A stretch of 64,000 bases of DNA. Source: Ectopseudomonas composti. GTDB taxonomy: Bacteria > Pseudomonadota > Gammaproteobacteria > Pseudomonadales > Pseudomonadaceae. The notes under the pieces were generated by a model. The model ran no database searches and was not told where the DNA came from. It worked only from the letters and a program-made list of their open reading frames with translations. A program made the position numbers and the translations under genes. The stretch's first letter is position 1; the number at the start of each line of letters is the position of its first letter. The stretch is from positions 496,001 through 560,000 of the forward strand of contig NZ_FOWP01000001.1 in NCBI RefSeq assembly GCF_900115475.1, written 5' to 3'. Of this stretch, positions 38,345 to 47,813 are shown one piece after another.

Positions 38345-39241
38345 TCACACCTGATAGACCGGCACCCGGTTGCACCAGCGATCCTTGTATTCACGATCGG
38401 CGCGGCCGAACGAGTAGCGCAGTGGCTTACTCAGCGCCCGCGCTTGCTCCCATTCGCTCTGCGTGTTGACGAAACTAAGCACGCTGCCGGGACTGAATTC
38501 GCGCTGCTCTGGATCGACCCCGCCGTTGATGTATTCCAGGCTGATCCACCGGGGTGCCTCGACCCGATACAGCACCTGGATCGCCACCGGCTCGTCGTTC
38601 AGGTAGATCAGCGAGCCGGTCATGAACTCGCGTAACAGGTCGAATACCTCGGCCAAGTGATCCTTGCCGGTCGCCTCAAAGCCCCAACGGCGCTGAAACA
38701 GATCCGCATAGATGCGCGCCTGTTCCTCGGGCGTAAGCTCCAGCATAGGCCGAATCACCCCACCCGCCTCCTCCAGAAGGCGCTGCTCACGGCGCTGGTT
38801 GTAGCGAAATTTCTTGCTGTACTGCTCCGGCTCACGAGCTAGCGCCAGGCCCTCAGGCTGCTCGCTGATGTCAATGAGCCCGGTGGCATTGAGCTCGGAC
38901 AGATAGCGGGCGCGATGGCGTAACGAAACCCGTGCACCAGTCGCCAGCGGCAGAATGATCTCGGCATTGCCCAGATCGAAGAGACCGCGCTTGCCTTGCT
39001 GCTTCAGCACATCCTTGGACAACGCCAGGTAGCGTCCCCAGGTCGGGATAGCGGCCTGGATCTGGTCGTCGACCTGCCAACCCAAGTAGCGCACGGGAAT
39101 GCCCGCCAGATCGGCCAGCCGTGCCACCACCTCAGGATGAGTCGCGACGCTCCCGCCGAAACGGGCCCAGGCCTCGGCATAGTCAGCAGCGGTAATCGGC
39201 GTCCAACCACGTTCACGCCAGAATCGTAGACGGTTCAGCAT
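38345..39241 (-). CDS. mig-14: Mig-14 family protein
   Basis: A 298-residue protein of the Mig-14 family, linked in Salmonella and P. aeruginosa to cationic peptide resistance and survival in hosts. It has a GNAT-like C-terminal half (EQYSKKFRYNQRREQRLLEE, FQRRWGFEATGKDHLAEVF, LNDEPVAIQVLYRVEAPRWI). Its ATG overlaps the msbA stop by four bases (ATGA), so it is coupled to lipid A-core export. Exact chemistry unknown. Confidence 0.87.
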   Translation of the reverse strand: MLNRLRFWRERGWTPITAADYAEAWARFGGSVATHPEVVARLADLAGIPVRYLGWQVDDQIQAAIPTWGRYLALSKDVLKQQGKRGLFDLGNAEIILPLATGARVSLRHRARYLSELNATGLIDISEQPEGLALAREPEQYSKKFRYNQRREQRLLEEAGGVIRPMLELTPEEQARIYADLFQRRWGFEATGKDHLAEVFDLLREFMTGSLIYLNDEPVAIQVLYRVEAPRWISLEYINGGVDPEQREFSPGSVLSFVNTQSEWEQARALSKPLRYSFGRADREYKDRWCNRVPVYQV

Positions 39242-41070
39242 CAGACGCTCTGCTCAGCCACGACCGACTCGTCACCGTCCTCGAACTGCTTGGCATGCAG
39301 GCGCGCGTAATAGCCGTTCTGCGCCAGCAACTCGATATGGCTGCCGCGCTCGACGATCTGCCCCTGATCCATCACCAGAATCAGATCGGCCTTCTCGATG
39401 GTGGTCAGGCGGTGCGCGATGACCAGCGTGGTACGGCCCTGCATCACCTGATCCAGCGCCGCCTGAATATGCCGCTCGGACTCGGTGTCCAGCGCCGAAG
39501 TGGCCTCGTCGAGAATCAGCAACGGCGCATCCTTGAGCAGCGCGCGGGCGATGGCCAGGCGTTGACGCTGACCACCAGACAGCAATACACCGTTCTCACC
39601 GACCAGGGTGTCGTAACCCAGCGGCATCTTCTCGATAAACTCGGCGGCATAAGCATCACCGGCGGCCTGTTGCACCGCCTCGAGCGGCGCGCCAGCCAGG
39701 TCACCATAGGCGATGTTATTGCGTACAGAGTCGTTGAACAGCGTGACGTGTTGGGTGACCAGTGCGATGTGCCGACGTAGGTTACGCAGGGTGTAGTCTT
39801 CGACATCCAGGCCATCGAGCAGGATCTGCCCTTGATCATGGTGATAGAAGCGCGGAATCAGATTGGCCAGGGTTGACTTGCCGCTACCGGAACGGCCGAC
39901 CAGCGCCACCATTTGCCCAGGCTCGGCGACGAAGGAGATATTCTCCAGCACGGGTTTCTCGGTTCCCGGATAACTGAAGCTGAGATCACGAACCTCGAGC
40001 CGGCCGCTGACGCGGTCACGCGTCTGCGTGCCGTGATCCAATTCGGGCTCCTCGTCGAGTTGCTCGAAGATGCTTTCGGCGGCCGCAACCCCCTTCTGAA
40101 TGTTTGAGCTCACTTCAGACAGCTGGCGAATCGGCTTGGGCAACAAGCCGGCAAGCGTGATGTAGGCCACCAAATCCCCCGCCGAGGAATCGCCACGCAG
40201 CCACAGCACGAGGAACATCAACACCGCCATGGCGCTGTAGATCACCAGTTGCAACGACGGCGTATACACCGCACCGGTGCGCACCATCTTCAACTGCTTG
40301 TTCTTGTTCTCCTCGCTGGCTTCGAGAAAACGCCGCTTCTCGTAATCCTCGCCACCGAAGCTGCGCACCACGCGATAGCCCTGAATGCTTTCAGACGTCA
40401 CATGGGTGACGTCACCCATGCTGGTCTGGATCTTCTTGCTCTGCTTGCGGAATTTCCGGCTGGTACTGGTCACCATCAAACCGATGACCGGCAGGATGGC
40501 CAGCATCACCAGGGTCAGCTTCCAGTTCATCCACAGCAACGTGGCGAACAGAAACACCACCGTCATGCCTTCGCGTACCACGACCTTGATCGCGTCGGTC
40601 GCAGCACCGGTGACCATGGTCACGTTGTAAGTGATGCGCGAAATCAGGTGGCCGGAATTGTGGTTGTCGAAGTAGCGGTTAGGCAGGGTCAGCAGATTGT
40701 TAAACAGCGCGATGCGCAGATCCTGCACCAGGCCCATCGAGACCTTGGCCAGATAGTAGTTGCCAAGGAACGAGCCAATGCCCTGCCACAGGGCGATCAG
40801 CACGATCAGTAGCGGCACGGCCTGCAGCAGCTTGAGATGGGCCAGCCAAGGCGCATGCTCCAACAACCAAGGCACGCCCGCGAACAGGCTGGCGTCTGGG
40901 TTCGACAAGCCATCGACGAAATACTTGAGGATGTAACCCAGCATCGGCTGGGTGGAGGCGAAGATCAGGAAGCCGAGGATACTGATAGTGAACAGGCCCC
41001 AATATGGAACCACATAGCGCAGCAATCGCAGGTACACCTTCAGACTGGATTGCTCGTTGGAATTGGCCAT
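39241..41070 (-). CDS. msbA: Lipid A-core flippase MsbA
   Basis: Homodimeric ABC exporter that flips lipid A-core across the inner membrane. The 609-residue protein has six membrane helices (about 1-330) and a nucleotide-binding domain: Walker A ALVGRSGSGKST, Q-loop LVTQHVTLF, signature LSGGQRQRLAIARAL, Walker B LLILDEATSALD and switch IAHRLTT. I chose ATG 41070 (MANSNEQSSLKVYLRLLRY). It leads the msbA-mig14-dnpA-hldE operon and is divergent from an LPS-kinase-like gene. Confidence 0.96.
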   Translation of the reverse strand: MANSNEQSSLKVYLRLLRYVVPYWGLFTISILGFLIFASTQPMLGYILKYFVDGLSNPDASLFAGVPWLLEHAPWLAHLKLLQAVPLLIVLIALWQGIGSFLGNYYLAKVSMGLVQDLRIALFNNLLTLPNRYFDNHNSGHLISRITYNVTMVTGAATDAIKVVVREGMTVVFLFATLLWMNWKLTLVMLAILPVIGLMVTSTSRKFRKQSKKIQTSMGDVTHVTSESIQGYRVVRSFGGEDYEKRRFLEASEENKNKQLKMVRTGAVYTPSLQLVIYSAMAVLMFLVLWLRGDSSAGDLVAYITLAGLLPKPIRQLSEVSSNIQKGVAAAESIFEQLDEEPELDHGTQTRDRVSGRLEVRDLSFSYPGTEKPVLENISFVAEPGQMVALVGRSGSGKSTLANLIPRFYHHDQGQILLDGLDVEDYTLRNLRRHIALVTQHVTLFNDSVRNNIAYGDLAGAPLEAVQQAAGDAYAAEFIEKMPLGYDTLVGENGVLLSGGQRQRLAIARALLKDAPLLILDEATSALDTESERHIQAALDQVMQGRTTLVIAHRLTTIEKADLILVMDQGQIVERGSHIELLAQNGYYARLHAKQFEDGDESVVAEQSV

Positions 41071-41244
41071 TCGGCTCGCCTCATGCACTGGCAGGATTAG
41101 CAAACGCGGATTGTATCAGCACAGCCTGTCTAAGCGCCCGAGCCGGAATTTTTTTGCATTTGCACTGCAGAAATAGCGTAGCGCTGGCATCAATATTAAA
41201 ATGCCATTAGGCTGACGCACTTTACCGTTTCACCGACGAGGCTG

Positions 41245-42156
41245 ATGAACCAGCCTGCATTACAAAGGATGATCACCGTGATTTGTCATGGATTGATGAG
41301 AAAACATGCAGCAACCTCGCAGCGCTTTGCCAATGCCACCCTTTACACAATTGATACGGAGACAGGAGTTTCGCTCAGAAGCCTGTGGCCACATATCTGC
41401 AAATTGCTCTCGATGGGTCGCAAGACAGGCAAGACCCGCGTTACTCAACCTCTTCGCGTAAATGGAACAAGCCCCTTATTCATAAAGACCTCCACACTCG
41501 ACAGCATACCTTCCCGCGTGAGGGCGACCTTAGGCCTCAAACGTCGATCCGGTCTTTATGACTGGGCTCTAGAAGAGCTATGTAACCATGCTGAAGCACA
41601 GACACGAACGGATCTGATTCCTAAGCTGTTCGGCTATGGCGTAATCCGCCAGCGGGGTGGTTTGGTAAACGAAATATTCCTAAATTACGAGAATCTCGCC
41701 GGATGGATGGATGGCTATGAATGGCTACGTAAGAACCCGTCCAATGTTTGCCGCTTCGCCGAAGCAGGCCTGGCACTTATTGCCCAGCTAAATGCGAAAG
41801 GCATCTACCATCTCGATCTATGGGCAGGAAACATGATGCTCAGCGATGGCGACCTCGAAAACCTCAAGGCTATAGATCTGGAGAACTGCTTTATCGGTGA
41901 AAACAGATATACAAGTGAGACGCTGGGGTTTCAGTTTGCCTTCCTCTATCAGCATCAACTGAACGAGTTCATCACCGAAACGATTTACGATCAGATTGTC
42001 GAGTCGCAACTGGCAGGCTGGAAAGCCATTCAGAAAGATCGCTTCGATCTTTTTTACAAGCACTTCAAGCATCATGGAGCCGACCGCAAAGAGCGCCATC
42101 TGATTCCCAAGACAGGGCACTTGATACAGCTCAACACAGACGGGCGAGCTGGTTAG
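41245..42156 (+). CDS. LPS kinase-like protein (InaA/WaaP-type fold)
   Basis: 303 residues with a protein-kinase-like fold and intact catalytic residues: IYHLDLWAGNMML (HxDxxxxN) and AIDLENCFIG in place of DFG. The N-terminal half has PLFIKTSTLDSI (likely ATP-binding Lys) and the basic ATLGLKRRSGLYDW. It is probably a cytosolic kinase acting on the LPS core, but this is inferred from fold and location. It is more AT-rich than msbA and, as far as I recall, has no counterpart at this place in PAO1. The start is uncertain (ATG 41245, 41269 or 41296). Confidence 0.75.
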   Translation: MNQPALQRMITVICHGLMRKHAATSQRFANATLYTIDTETGVSLRSLWPHICKLLSMGRKTGKTRVTQPLRVNGTSPLFIKTSTLDSIPSRVRATLGLKRRSGLYDWALEELCNHAEAQTRTDLIPKLFGYGVIRQRGGLVNEIFLNYENLAGWMDGYEWLRKNPSNVCRFAEAGLALIAQLNAKGIYHLDLWAGNMMLSDGDLENLKAIDLENCFIGENRYTSETLGFQFAFLYQHQLNEFITETIYDQIVESQLAGWKAIQKDRFDLFYKHFKHHGADRKERHLIPKTGHLIQLNTDGRAG

Positions 42157-42452
42157 AAACACAGCGGATACAAAAATCACCCCAGAAGGCGGCTCGTACA
42201 TCGCGAAAACGATGCCTGGAATACTCTGGCGATGAAGAAGGTGCCGTCTGCAACGCATCTGACACAAGCTGCTCAGAGACCGAACACCCTCATCCGCGGA
42301 ACCAATGTGATCGGTTCGGTGGCCTACGAAGCAACTTTTGCGTAATCTGGCAGACTATTTTTTCAGGCCAGCCTCGCATCATGAGCTACACATGACTCAG
42401 CAGCCATCAAGCAGGACGGCAACCCGCCCAAATCCAGACAAGCAGATACGAC
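42157..42452. other. 296-base gap between two kinase-like genes
   Basis: No gene or clear RNA is visible. An imperfect hairpin (ACCGAAC and GGTTCGGT arms, about 42277-42320) is present. I found no JUMPstart/ops element. It probably carries the promoter of the downstream kinase-like gene. Confidence 0.5.
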
Positions 42453-43061
42453 ATGACAACGGCTCTTCAGCTGACAACAGAAAGTTTCCAGCAGCTAATT
42501 AAAGGCACCCAGACCATAGAGGAAGACAGCTACGGCCCCAAGGTCTACCGCTTTGATAATGGCGACTACTTGAAGCTCTTCAGACGAAAAAGACTACTAT
42601 CCTCTGCGCTACTGGTGCCTTACTCCGTACGCTTCTGGAGAAATGCAAAACGGCTTCAGCAACTAGGTATACCCACGGTCACACCGTTGCAGCTATTCAA
42701 GCTCCCACAAGCAGGGTGGACCGCCGTTCGCTACAAAGCGCTGTCAGGCGTTACACTTCGCTCACTCTACGAACAGACTCAAGGAATAGATGCAGCGCAA
42801 CTTGAACAGATTGCTGATTTTTTCAGAATACTACACAAAAAAGGCATCTACTTCCGCTCCATGCACCTTGGCAACATCGTGCTGACCCCCTCCAAGCAGT
42901 TGGGGCTGATCGACATAGCAGATCTTACGTTCCAATCTCGCCCGCTATCACGAAACAAGATCCTGAGAAATCTGGGGCACTTTGAGCGCTATCTAAAATA
43001 CAACGATCTCAAGACTGCATTCCCCTACGAAGCACTCTGCAAAAAAGTACTGTCAGGTTAA
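42453..43061 (+). CDS. Kinase-like 'toluene tolerance' family protein in the LPS locus
   Basis: A 202-residue kinase-fold protein, homologue of PA4998 next to msbA and waaL in P. aeruginosa (from memory), called a toluene tolerance protein in P. putida. GDYLKLFRRKRLLSSALLVPY resembles the N-lobe Lys region. The catalytic loop reads YFRSMHLGNIVL: Ser stands where HxDxxxxN kinases have Asp, while Asn is kept, and LIDIADL replaces DFG. The Ser appears to be a family trait as I remember it. The stop overlaps that of waaL on the other strand by two bases (43059-43060 shared within TTAA). Confidence 0.78.
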   Translation: MTTALQLTTESFQQLIKGTQTIEEDSYGPKVYRFDNGDYLKLFRRKRLLSSALLVPYSVRFWRNAKRLQQLGIPTVTPLQLFKLPQAGWTAVRYKALSGVTLRSLYEQTQGIDAAQLEQIADFFRILHKKGIYFRSMHLGNIVLTPSKQLGLIDIADLTFQSRPLSRNKILRNLGHFERYLKYNDLKTAFPYEALCKKVLSG

Positions 43062-44239
43062 GCACCTACTGCCGCCGATACCTTGTTCTCGCGACCCACA
43101 GAGGCCTTACGCAAGACAGCCAAGTGCAGCGCAATGGGTATCCATATCAGGAACCAATGCTCCTTCGGGCGCGACATGAACGAACCACCCTCAGTCATAC
43201 CAGCAACGAAACCGTATACCAAAAGCGTTGAACTCACCAACACCAAGCCTGAACCACGCATGCGCCAGGCACTCACAAAGCTATAGAGATAGATAGCCAG
43301 CCACATCCCACCTCCGATCACTCCTGTTTGGTATATCACACCCAATGTCAGGTTATGCGGATCAGCCAAAAGCCTACTCAAGCCTTCAATAACAATATCA
43401 ATACCTGCATCGTAACCATGCCCAAACCAGAAGGCAGGTATGATCTGGCGCCAAGTCTCAGCCCAGATTAATGGCCGATAGGACAGGCCTCGTGCCAGCA
43501 ATTGCGAGTCAAATATCCATAAACCCAATCCGGCGATTCCGCCCATAGCCAGTGCCAGCCAAACGATCCGCCGATCAGCGACCATAATTAATAACCAAGA
43601 AACACTTGCGATCAACGCCATGAAGGGCGTGCGAGAGCCGGTCAAGAATAGCAACAAGACCAAAAGTGCGAACAGGGCCAACTTCCCACCCCACAACCTC
43701 GATGAGCTCATAAGCGCTGCCAGCCACAGGGCTGCGAAAAAACCATATACATGTGACGTCAAAAGCGGATTGTAAAGCGCCCCCAGCCCCTCGAGGCGCG
43801 GCGCTCGATTCGCATTGCCAAAGTAAATGACAATGCTGATCAATGCGGCTAACCCGGCAATTACTCCTGCGGCGCCTACGAGCTGCACCAAACGACGCAT
43901 GTTACTCTCACCCAACATCGCCACTGCCAATAGCAGCATACAGATGTAAAGGGGGTGCTTGAGTTTAGAATAATCAGCACTGCCGGGCGACCAAGCCAAG
44001 GACACCATTACATAGAGTGCAAACATGACGAAGAGCAAGAACAGTGGCTCTCGCACAACACCACGAAAGTGATAGCCACTAAAAAAAACAACCACAAGCG
44101 TTGGCAGCGCCAGGGTCAGATAATAGAGTTTATGATAGAGCGAGCGTTCCCCCACCCAAAACATACCCGTTAAAAACAAGACAAGCGCAACCGGCAACCA
44201 AAAATCGATATAACCCTTGTATATTCGCTCACGCCACAT
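43058..44239 (-). CDS. waaL: O-antigen ligase WaaL
   Basis: Inner membrane ligase that joins undecaprenyl-linked O polysaccharide to lipid A-core on the periplasmic side. The 393-residue protein has about eleven to twelve hydrophobic segments and the Wzy_C/WaaL signatures LFLTGSRTPFMALIAS, FGHGYD, the periplasmic loop ADPHNLTLGVIYQTG with the conserved His, and SRPKEHWFLIWIPIAL near the end. It occupies the PA4999 position. Codon use is AT-richer than msbA, as is common for waaL. Confidence 0.88.
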   Translation of the reverse strand: MWRERIYKGYIDFWLPVALVLFLTGMFWVGERSLYHKLYYLTLALPTLVVVFFSGYHFRGVVREPLFLLFVMFALYVMVSLAWSPGSADYSKLKHPLYICMLLLAVAMLGESNMRRLVQLVGAAGVIAGLAALISIVIYFGNANRAPRLEGLGALYNPLLTSHVYGFFAALWLAALMSSSRLWGGKLALFALLVLLLFLTGSRTPFMALIASVSWLLIMVADRRIVWLALAMGGIAGLGLWIFDSQLLARGLSYRPLIWAETWRQIIPAFWFGHGYDAGIDIVIEGLSRLLADPHNLTLGVIYQTGVIGGGMWLAIYLYSFVSAWRMRGSGLVLVSSTLLVYGFVAGMTEGGSFMSRPKEHWFLIWIPIALHLAVLRKASVGRENKVSAAVGA

Positions 44240-44303
44240 AACCTAAACCTAGCCAAGACAACCTAATTTCCTACACCAAGCAACAGCCATTGCTCCTCAT
44301 CAC

Positions 44304-45209
44304 CTACGAGAATAACAAACGCAAGGCACCTCGAACGACTTTGGCATTGTAACTGCCCCAGGGCAGCTCTCTAAGCAATTCACGCGCCAAAACCTTATCA
44401 CGGCTTGAGGCCTTGAGAAACATGGAAACCAAGTACTTTGATCGCACCTGCGAATAAGCAGGATGATCCGAAAATATCGAATAGGTCTTCAGCATATTTT
44501 CTGTCATGAAACGCAAGCGCTTATACGTGTTATTTTCATGCTTTCTATAGTCAGCCAGAACATCAGGTAATATATCAATAAAATAGCCTGCCCTGAGAAC
44601 ACAAAGACAGATATAGACATCTTCAAGTGGAATATCCGGATTGAACCCCCCAACTGACTCCAATGCCTCTCGCCGAAACATCAACGTAGCCGCCTGCGGT
44701 CCCGGTTTTCGATCCAGAAACAGATCATCGAAATCCAAACGCCGAAAAGGCAGATGGCGTTGTTTCTGCTGCTTATCCGGAAGTAAATTACCCTCGGCAT
44801 CTATCATATCGATATTAGCCGAGCAGACCCCCACCTCTGGCTTGCCTTGCATATATTCAACCTGCACAGCAAGACGCTCTGCTCGCATTATATCGTCAGA
44901 GCCGAAAGGTACGATAAGACTTCCACTACTTCTGGCGATTGCAGCATTCAGGGTACGACTCAAGCCGCAGTTTTGTTGAGCCTGAAAGTCAAATCCATAT
45001 TCTTCTTGGAGGCGCAAAATCCTCCCAACGCTATCGTCACGGGAACCATCATCAACTACTAGCAGCTCGACATTGGAGTACGTCTGCTCCATGACACTAC
45101 GGATACTAGCTTCAATGTAGGATGCGTGATTATAGGAGGCAATAATCACCGACACGAGCGGCAACACTGACGCTACAGAAACCTCCTGCCCCTCACGCAA
45201 CTCACTCAC
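44304..45209 (-). CDS. Family 2 glycosyltransferase (WapR-like)
   Basis: A 301-residue inverting GT-A enzyme: LVSVIIASYNHASYIEASIR, VDDGSRDDSVGRIL, a DxD-like GSDDIMRAERLA, and FNPDIPLEDVYICL (catalytic base region). Its position next to waaL matches wapR, the core rhamnosyltransferase of P. aeruginosa (PA5000), so addition of an outer core sugar that receives O antigen is likely. The sugar cannot be told from sequence. Strongly AT-rich coding sequence (18 of 60 bases are G or C at 44521-44580). Confidence 0.82.
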   Translation of the reverse strand: MSELREGQEVSVASVLPLVSVIIASYNHASYIEASIRSVMEQTYSNVELLVVDDGSRDDSVGRILRLQEEYGFDFQAQQNCGLSRTLNAAIARSSGSLIVPFGSDDIMRAERLAVQVEYMQGKPEVGVCSANIDMIDAEGNLLPDKQQKQRHLPFRRLDFDDLFLDRKPGPQAATLMFRREALESVGGFNPDIPLEDVYICLCVLRAGYFIDILPDVLADYRKHENNTYKRLRFMTENMLKTYSIFSDHPAYSQVRSKYLVSMFLKASSRDKVLARELLRELPWGSYNAKVVRGALRLLFS

Positions 45210-45320
45210 CTAAACTCTCCCCACGAATATTCATGAAAATCTTTCAACTCTATCCATTACACCGTACCGCCAGAAACAGCCTTGATTAATTAAAAAAATG
45301 GAACACCAAGCCATACCTAG

Positions 45321-46271
45321 TCAGAGCCCAATCCAAGCCAGCCAGCTAGTACGGTTTTCATGCTGCCTAAGCGCTGGACGCATAGCTTCGGCAATTTGAC
45401 GACCTATACGATCAAACCCGTATCTTTCTTCGGCAGTCTGGCGGCCGGCCTTGGCAATACGCTCGACTAACTCGGGATCCTGCCTCAAGACAGCCAACTT
45501 CTCCCTAAGCTCGGGCACCGTCCGATACAGAACCAGATTGTGCATGTCACGGAAGCCTAGCGCGTCATTCTCCAAATCGCCTTGATCATAGGCCAACAGC
45601 ACACACCCGCATGCCATGGCCTCGAAGTTTTTGATCATGTACTCGCCCATCCCTACATCAGCACTGACGAAGAAGCGAATACGGTTGAGCGTCTCACAAT
45701 ACTCCAGACCAGATCGTGTCTTGGTCACAAGCAGATTTTCAACTGAGGCCAACTCGTCTAACAACGCCTTACGGCCACTGTAGGCCGAACTTTTGGTGCT
45801 ACCAACGAAAGCTAACTCGATGTCTCTCTCTCGCTGTAGATAGCTCAACAGAGTCTGGTCGTAACCTTTGGATACAAAGCAAGCATCGAACCCTTCGGCC
45901 CGTAAGTTCTGAGCCACCTGAGCCCCAGAACTAATCACCCTAACCCACGGCATACGCCGGTAATGTGCAGTGAACTTTCCCGTGTACTTACAGGAAATGT
46001 AATTTTGATAGGCATCGTGTTCCAAAATCACTAGGTTTGGCAGCGTGCGAATGAAACGCCACTGCTTGATCTCTTTTTTAAAGCGAAGAAAGAAGAGAAC
46101 TCTGTCATATCTTGAGATATCGACATGCTCATGAAAATAGCGCTTCAGGTCATCTTGTTCGGCACTCGTCAACCAGCGGACATCACAGCTTTCACAGGCG
46201 TCCGCAACTCCCTCATATAGGCGATCCAGTATCGCTCGTTGCTCAGCCTGCACCAGAAAAAGAACCTTCAA
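45321..46271 (-). CDS. Glycosyltransferase, GT4/CgeB-like (Ssg-like)
   Basis: A 316-residue GT-B fold enzyme: the N-terminal MKVLFLVQAEQRAILDRLYE start, a middle LAFVGSTKSSAYSGRKALLD, and the donor-binding C-terminal segment GEYMIKNFEAMACGCVLLAY with the Glu of GT1/GT4 enzymes. By position and size it corresponds to Ssg (PA5001), a core glycosyltransferase that affects LPS and surface behaviour in Pseudomonas; I am moderately sure. It starts 13 bases after the DUF115-like gene, in the same operon. Confidence 0.78.
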   Translation of the reverse strand: MKVLFLVQAEQRAILDRLYEGVADACESCDVRWLTSAEQDDLKRYFHEHVDISRYDRVLFFLRFKKEIKQWRFIRTLPNLVILEHDAYQNYISCKYTGKFTAHYRRMPWVRVISSGAQVAQNLRAEGFDACFVSKGYDQTLLSYLQRERDIELAFVGSTKSSAYSGRKALLDELASVENLLVTKTRSGLEYCETLNRIRFFVSADVGMGEYMIKNFEAMACGCVLLAYDQGDLENDALGFRDMHNLVLYRTVPELREKLAVLRQDPELVERIAKAGRQTAEERYGFDRIGRQIAEAMRPALRQHENRTSWLAWIGL

Positions 46272-46284
46272 GCTCTCAGCCTCT

Positions 46285-47145
46285 TTATTTGATTAGGTCC
46301 AGCATTCCATCAAGATCGGACAACCCGATTTTGGGAATAACGTCCGCAGGTAATCTACTGTTGGACGAAAGATTGAACACCTGAAAATCTGATCCCAATA
46401 TCTGCTTGGACATCCATATGAAGTGCGGCAAGATGAGGTCTTCATAATCTTCGTCTAGCCGACTGGGCACACGCTCGCCCTTAGGGTCATAGAAATTCCC
46501 AAGCGACGCCCGCAAATCCATCCCGACCATGATCACCCGACTGAAACCCAGGTAATAGGCTAGCTGAATCGCCGCGTACGCAATGGTTCGACACGAGAAG
46601 TAACCAACAGGAAAATTCCGGCTGAACCCTACGCGGCTGAGCTTTTGGCTAAAAAAAGACCGCCGAATTACATAATCTCGGTTTTTCCGCTCCCGCCATG
46701 CAAAGCGTCGGTCACTGATATGGGCTGCCGCTCTCCAACGGTTAACGCGCTCGGCCACGAAAAGTTGGCTTCGCCATACGGTCTCAGGCTCTTTCTCTGC
46801 AAGGCTCTCCAGGGCGCTGGGCCCAATCATGGCAAATCGTGATCGGCGCAACGCCGCCCCAACGAGATCACTTTTCGCAGCAGCTACGCCGCTGTCATCA
46901 CAGAGGAAGAAAAATGGATCAATTCCTGGTGGGAAACAGGCAATTGACCCATTTACAGCCACCATGGGGATTGACGCATAGCGTTCTATCGGAAAGTCCT
47001 TCGCTGAAGGACCGGAGGTTACGATGAATACGGCGCCTGAATACTTACCCTTGAGGCTGCTCAGGTCATCGAGCACTCTACTGCCGAAGCCATCAAGCTC
47101 TAACTCCGCCCGCCCACCGGGACTATGAATGTGAAGCCTGCTCAT
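46285..47145 (-). CDS. DUF115/Maf-like protein, candidate CMP-sugar transferase
   Basis: A 286-residue protein I place in the MptE/DUF115 group, which includes the Maf proteins that move CMP-pseudaminic or legionaminic acid to flagellin and resembles GT42 sialyltransferases. Visible: IVTSGPSAKDF (residues 41-51), AVNGSI (63-68), DPFFFLCDD (76-84), AYYLGFSRVIMVGMD (196-210) and VFNLSSNSRLP (256-266). Its ATG overlaps the phosphatase gene stop by four bases. Together with the KdsB-like enzyme upstream this suggests that it transfers a CMP-activated acid onto the LPS core; that is inference. Confidence 0.65.
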   Translation of the reverse strand: MSRLHIHSPGGRAELELDGFGSRVLDDLSSLKGKYSGAVFIVTSGPSAKDFPIERYASIPMVAVNGSIACFPPGIDPFFFLCDDSGVAAAKSDLVGAALRRSRFAMIGPSALESLAEKEPETVWRSQLFVAERVNRWRAAAHISDRRFAWRERKNRDYVIRRSFFSQKLSRVGFSRNFPVGYFSCRTIAYAAIQLAYYLGFSRVIMVGMDLRASLGNFYDPKGERVPSRLDEDYEDLILPHFIWMSKQILGSDFQVFNLSSNSRLPADVIPKIGLSDLDGMLDLIK

Positions 47146-47810
47146 AAAGGGCCCATCGCACGCAACAATGCAGAAATATCCTCAAAACTAGCCACTGATT
47201 CACGCCGGCAGTACTCCTGCCATTCGGGGAACTCGCTCCAGCGATAAACAAAAACGAAATCCAGTCCGGCTTGCTTAGCGCAGACATGATCGAAACGGCT
47301 GTCACCGATGAACAGGGCCGGCAATTGAATCTTTCCTATGGACAAAGCGTCCTGAAGTATCTGGTTCTTGGGTGCTGGACTACCGTGGATGCCATGATCG
47401 AAATAAGCTGTAAGTTCGCGCATCTGAAATATCTGCCGCAGTTCCTGCTGGTCACCACCAGAAGCCACGAGCCAGCCACTCGGAGCAGTAACCTCCCGTA
47501 GCTCTGCAAGACCATCGGCGACAGCGCAGGTCAGTAATCCCTCCCGAACCTTGTCCGCATAAGCCTGCAAAAGCTGTTCGGCCTCTTGGACATGAGGCTG
47601 GCGTCGTAGAAGATCACTGAACAGGTAGCGAAATTTCTGATACCGCGAAACCCCGCCGTTGCGTACGTGATAGTCGACAAACGCTGACGAAATCTCCATA
47701 CCGTAACGTTCGGTCACTTCTCCGAAAGCCCTGGTCTTGACAGCATTGGAGTCGAGAAGGACACCATCACAATCGAAGATCAGAGTGGCGTATTGAGACA
47801 ATGACTGCAC
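47142..47810 (-). CDS. HAD-superfamily phosphatase (phosphoglycolate phosphatase-like)
   Basis: 222 residues. HAD motif I is IFDCDGVLLDSN (Asp13, Asp15), followed by a C1-type helical cap; motif II is LVASGGDQQEL, Lys in SPAPKNQIL, and motif III LFIGDSRFDHVCA. It starts with GTG 47810, three bases after the KdsB-like gene. Between a CMP-ulosonate synthetase-like gene and a transferase-like gene, its natural role would be to remove phosphate from the sugar acid before activation, as KdsC does in Kdo synthesis. Confidence 0.83.
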   Translation of the reverse strand: MQSLSQYATLIFDCDGVLLDSNAVKTRAFGEVTERYGMEISSAFVDYHVRNGGVSRYQKFRYLFSDLLRRQPHVQEAEQLLQAYADKVREGLLTCAVADGLAELREVTAPSGWLVASGGDQQELRQIFQMRELTAYFDHGIHGSPAPKNQILQDALSIGKIQLPALFIGDSRFDHVCAKQAGLDFVFVYRWSEFPEWQEYCRRESVASFEDISALLRAMGPL

Positions 47811-47813
47811 CTG

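Noticed and set aside
41104..42452. JUMPstart/ops element expected in polysaccharide loci
   Set aside because: No GGCGGTAGC-type sequence found in the two intergenic gaps inspected.
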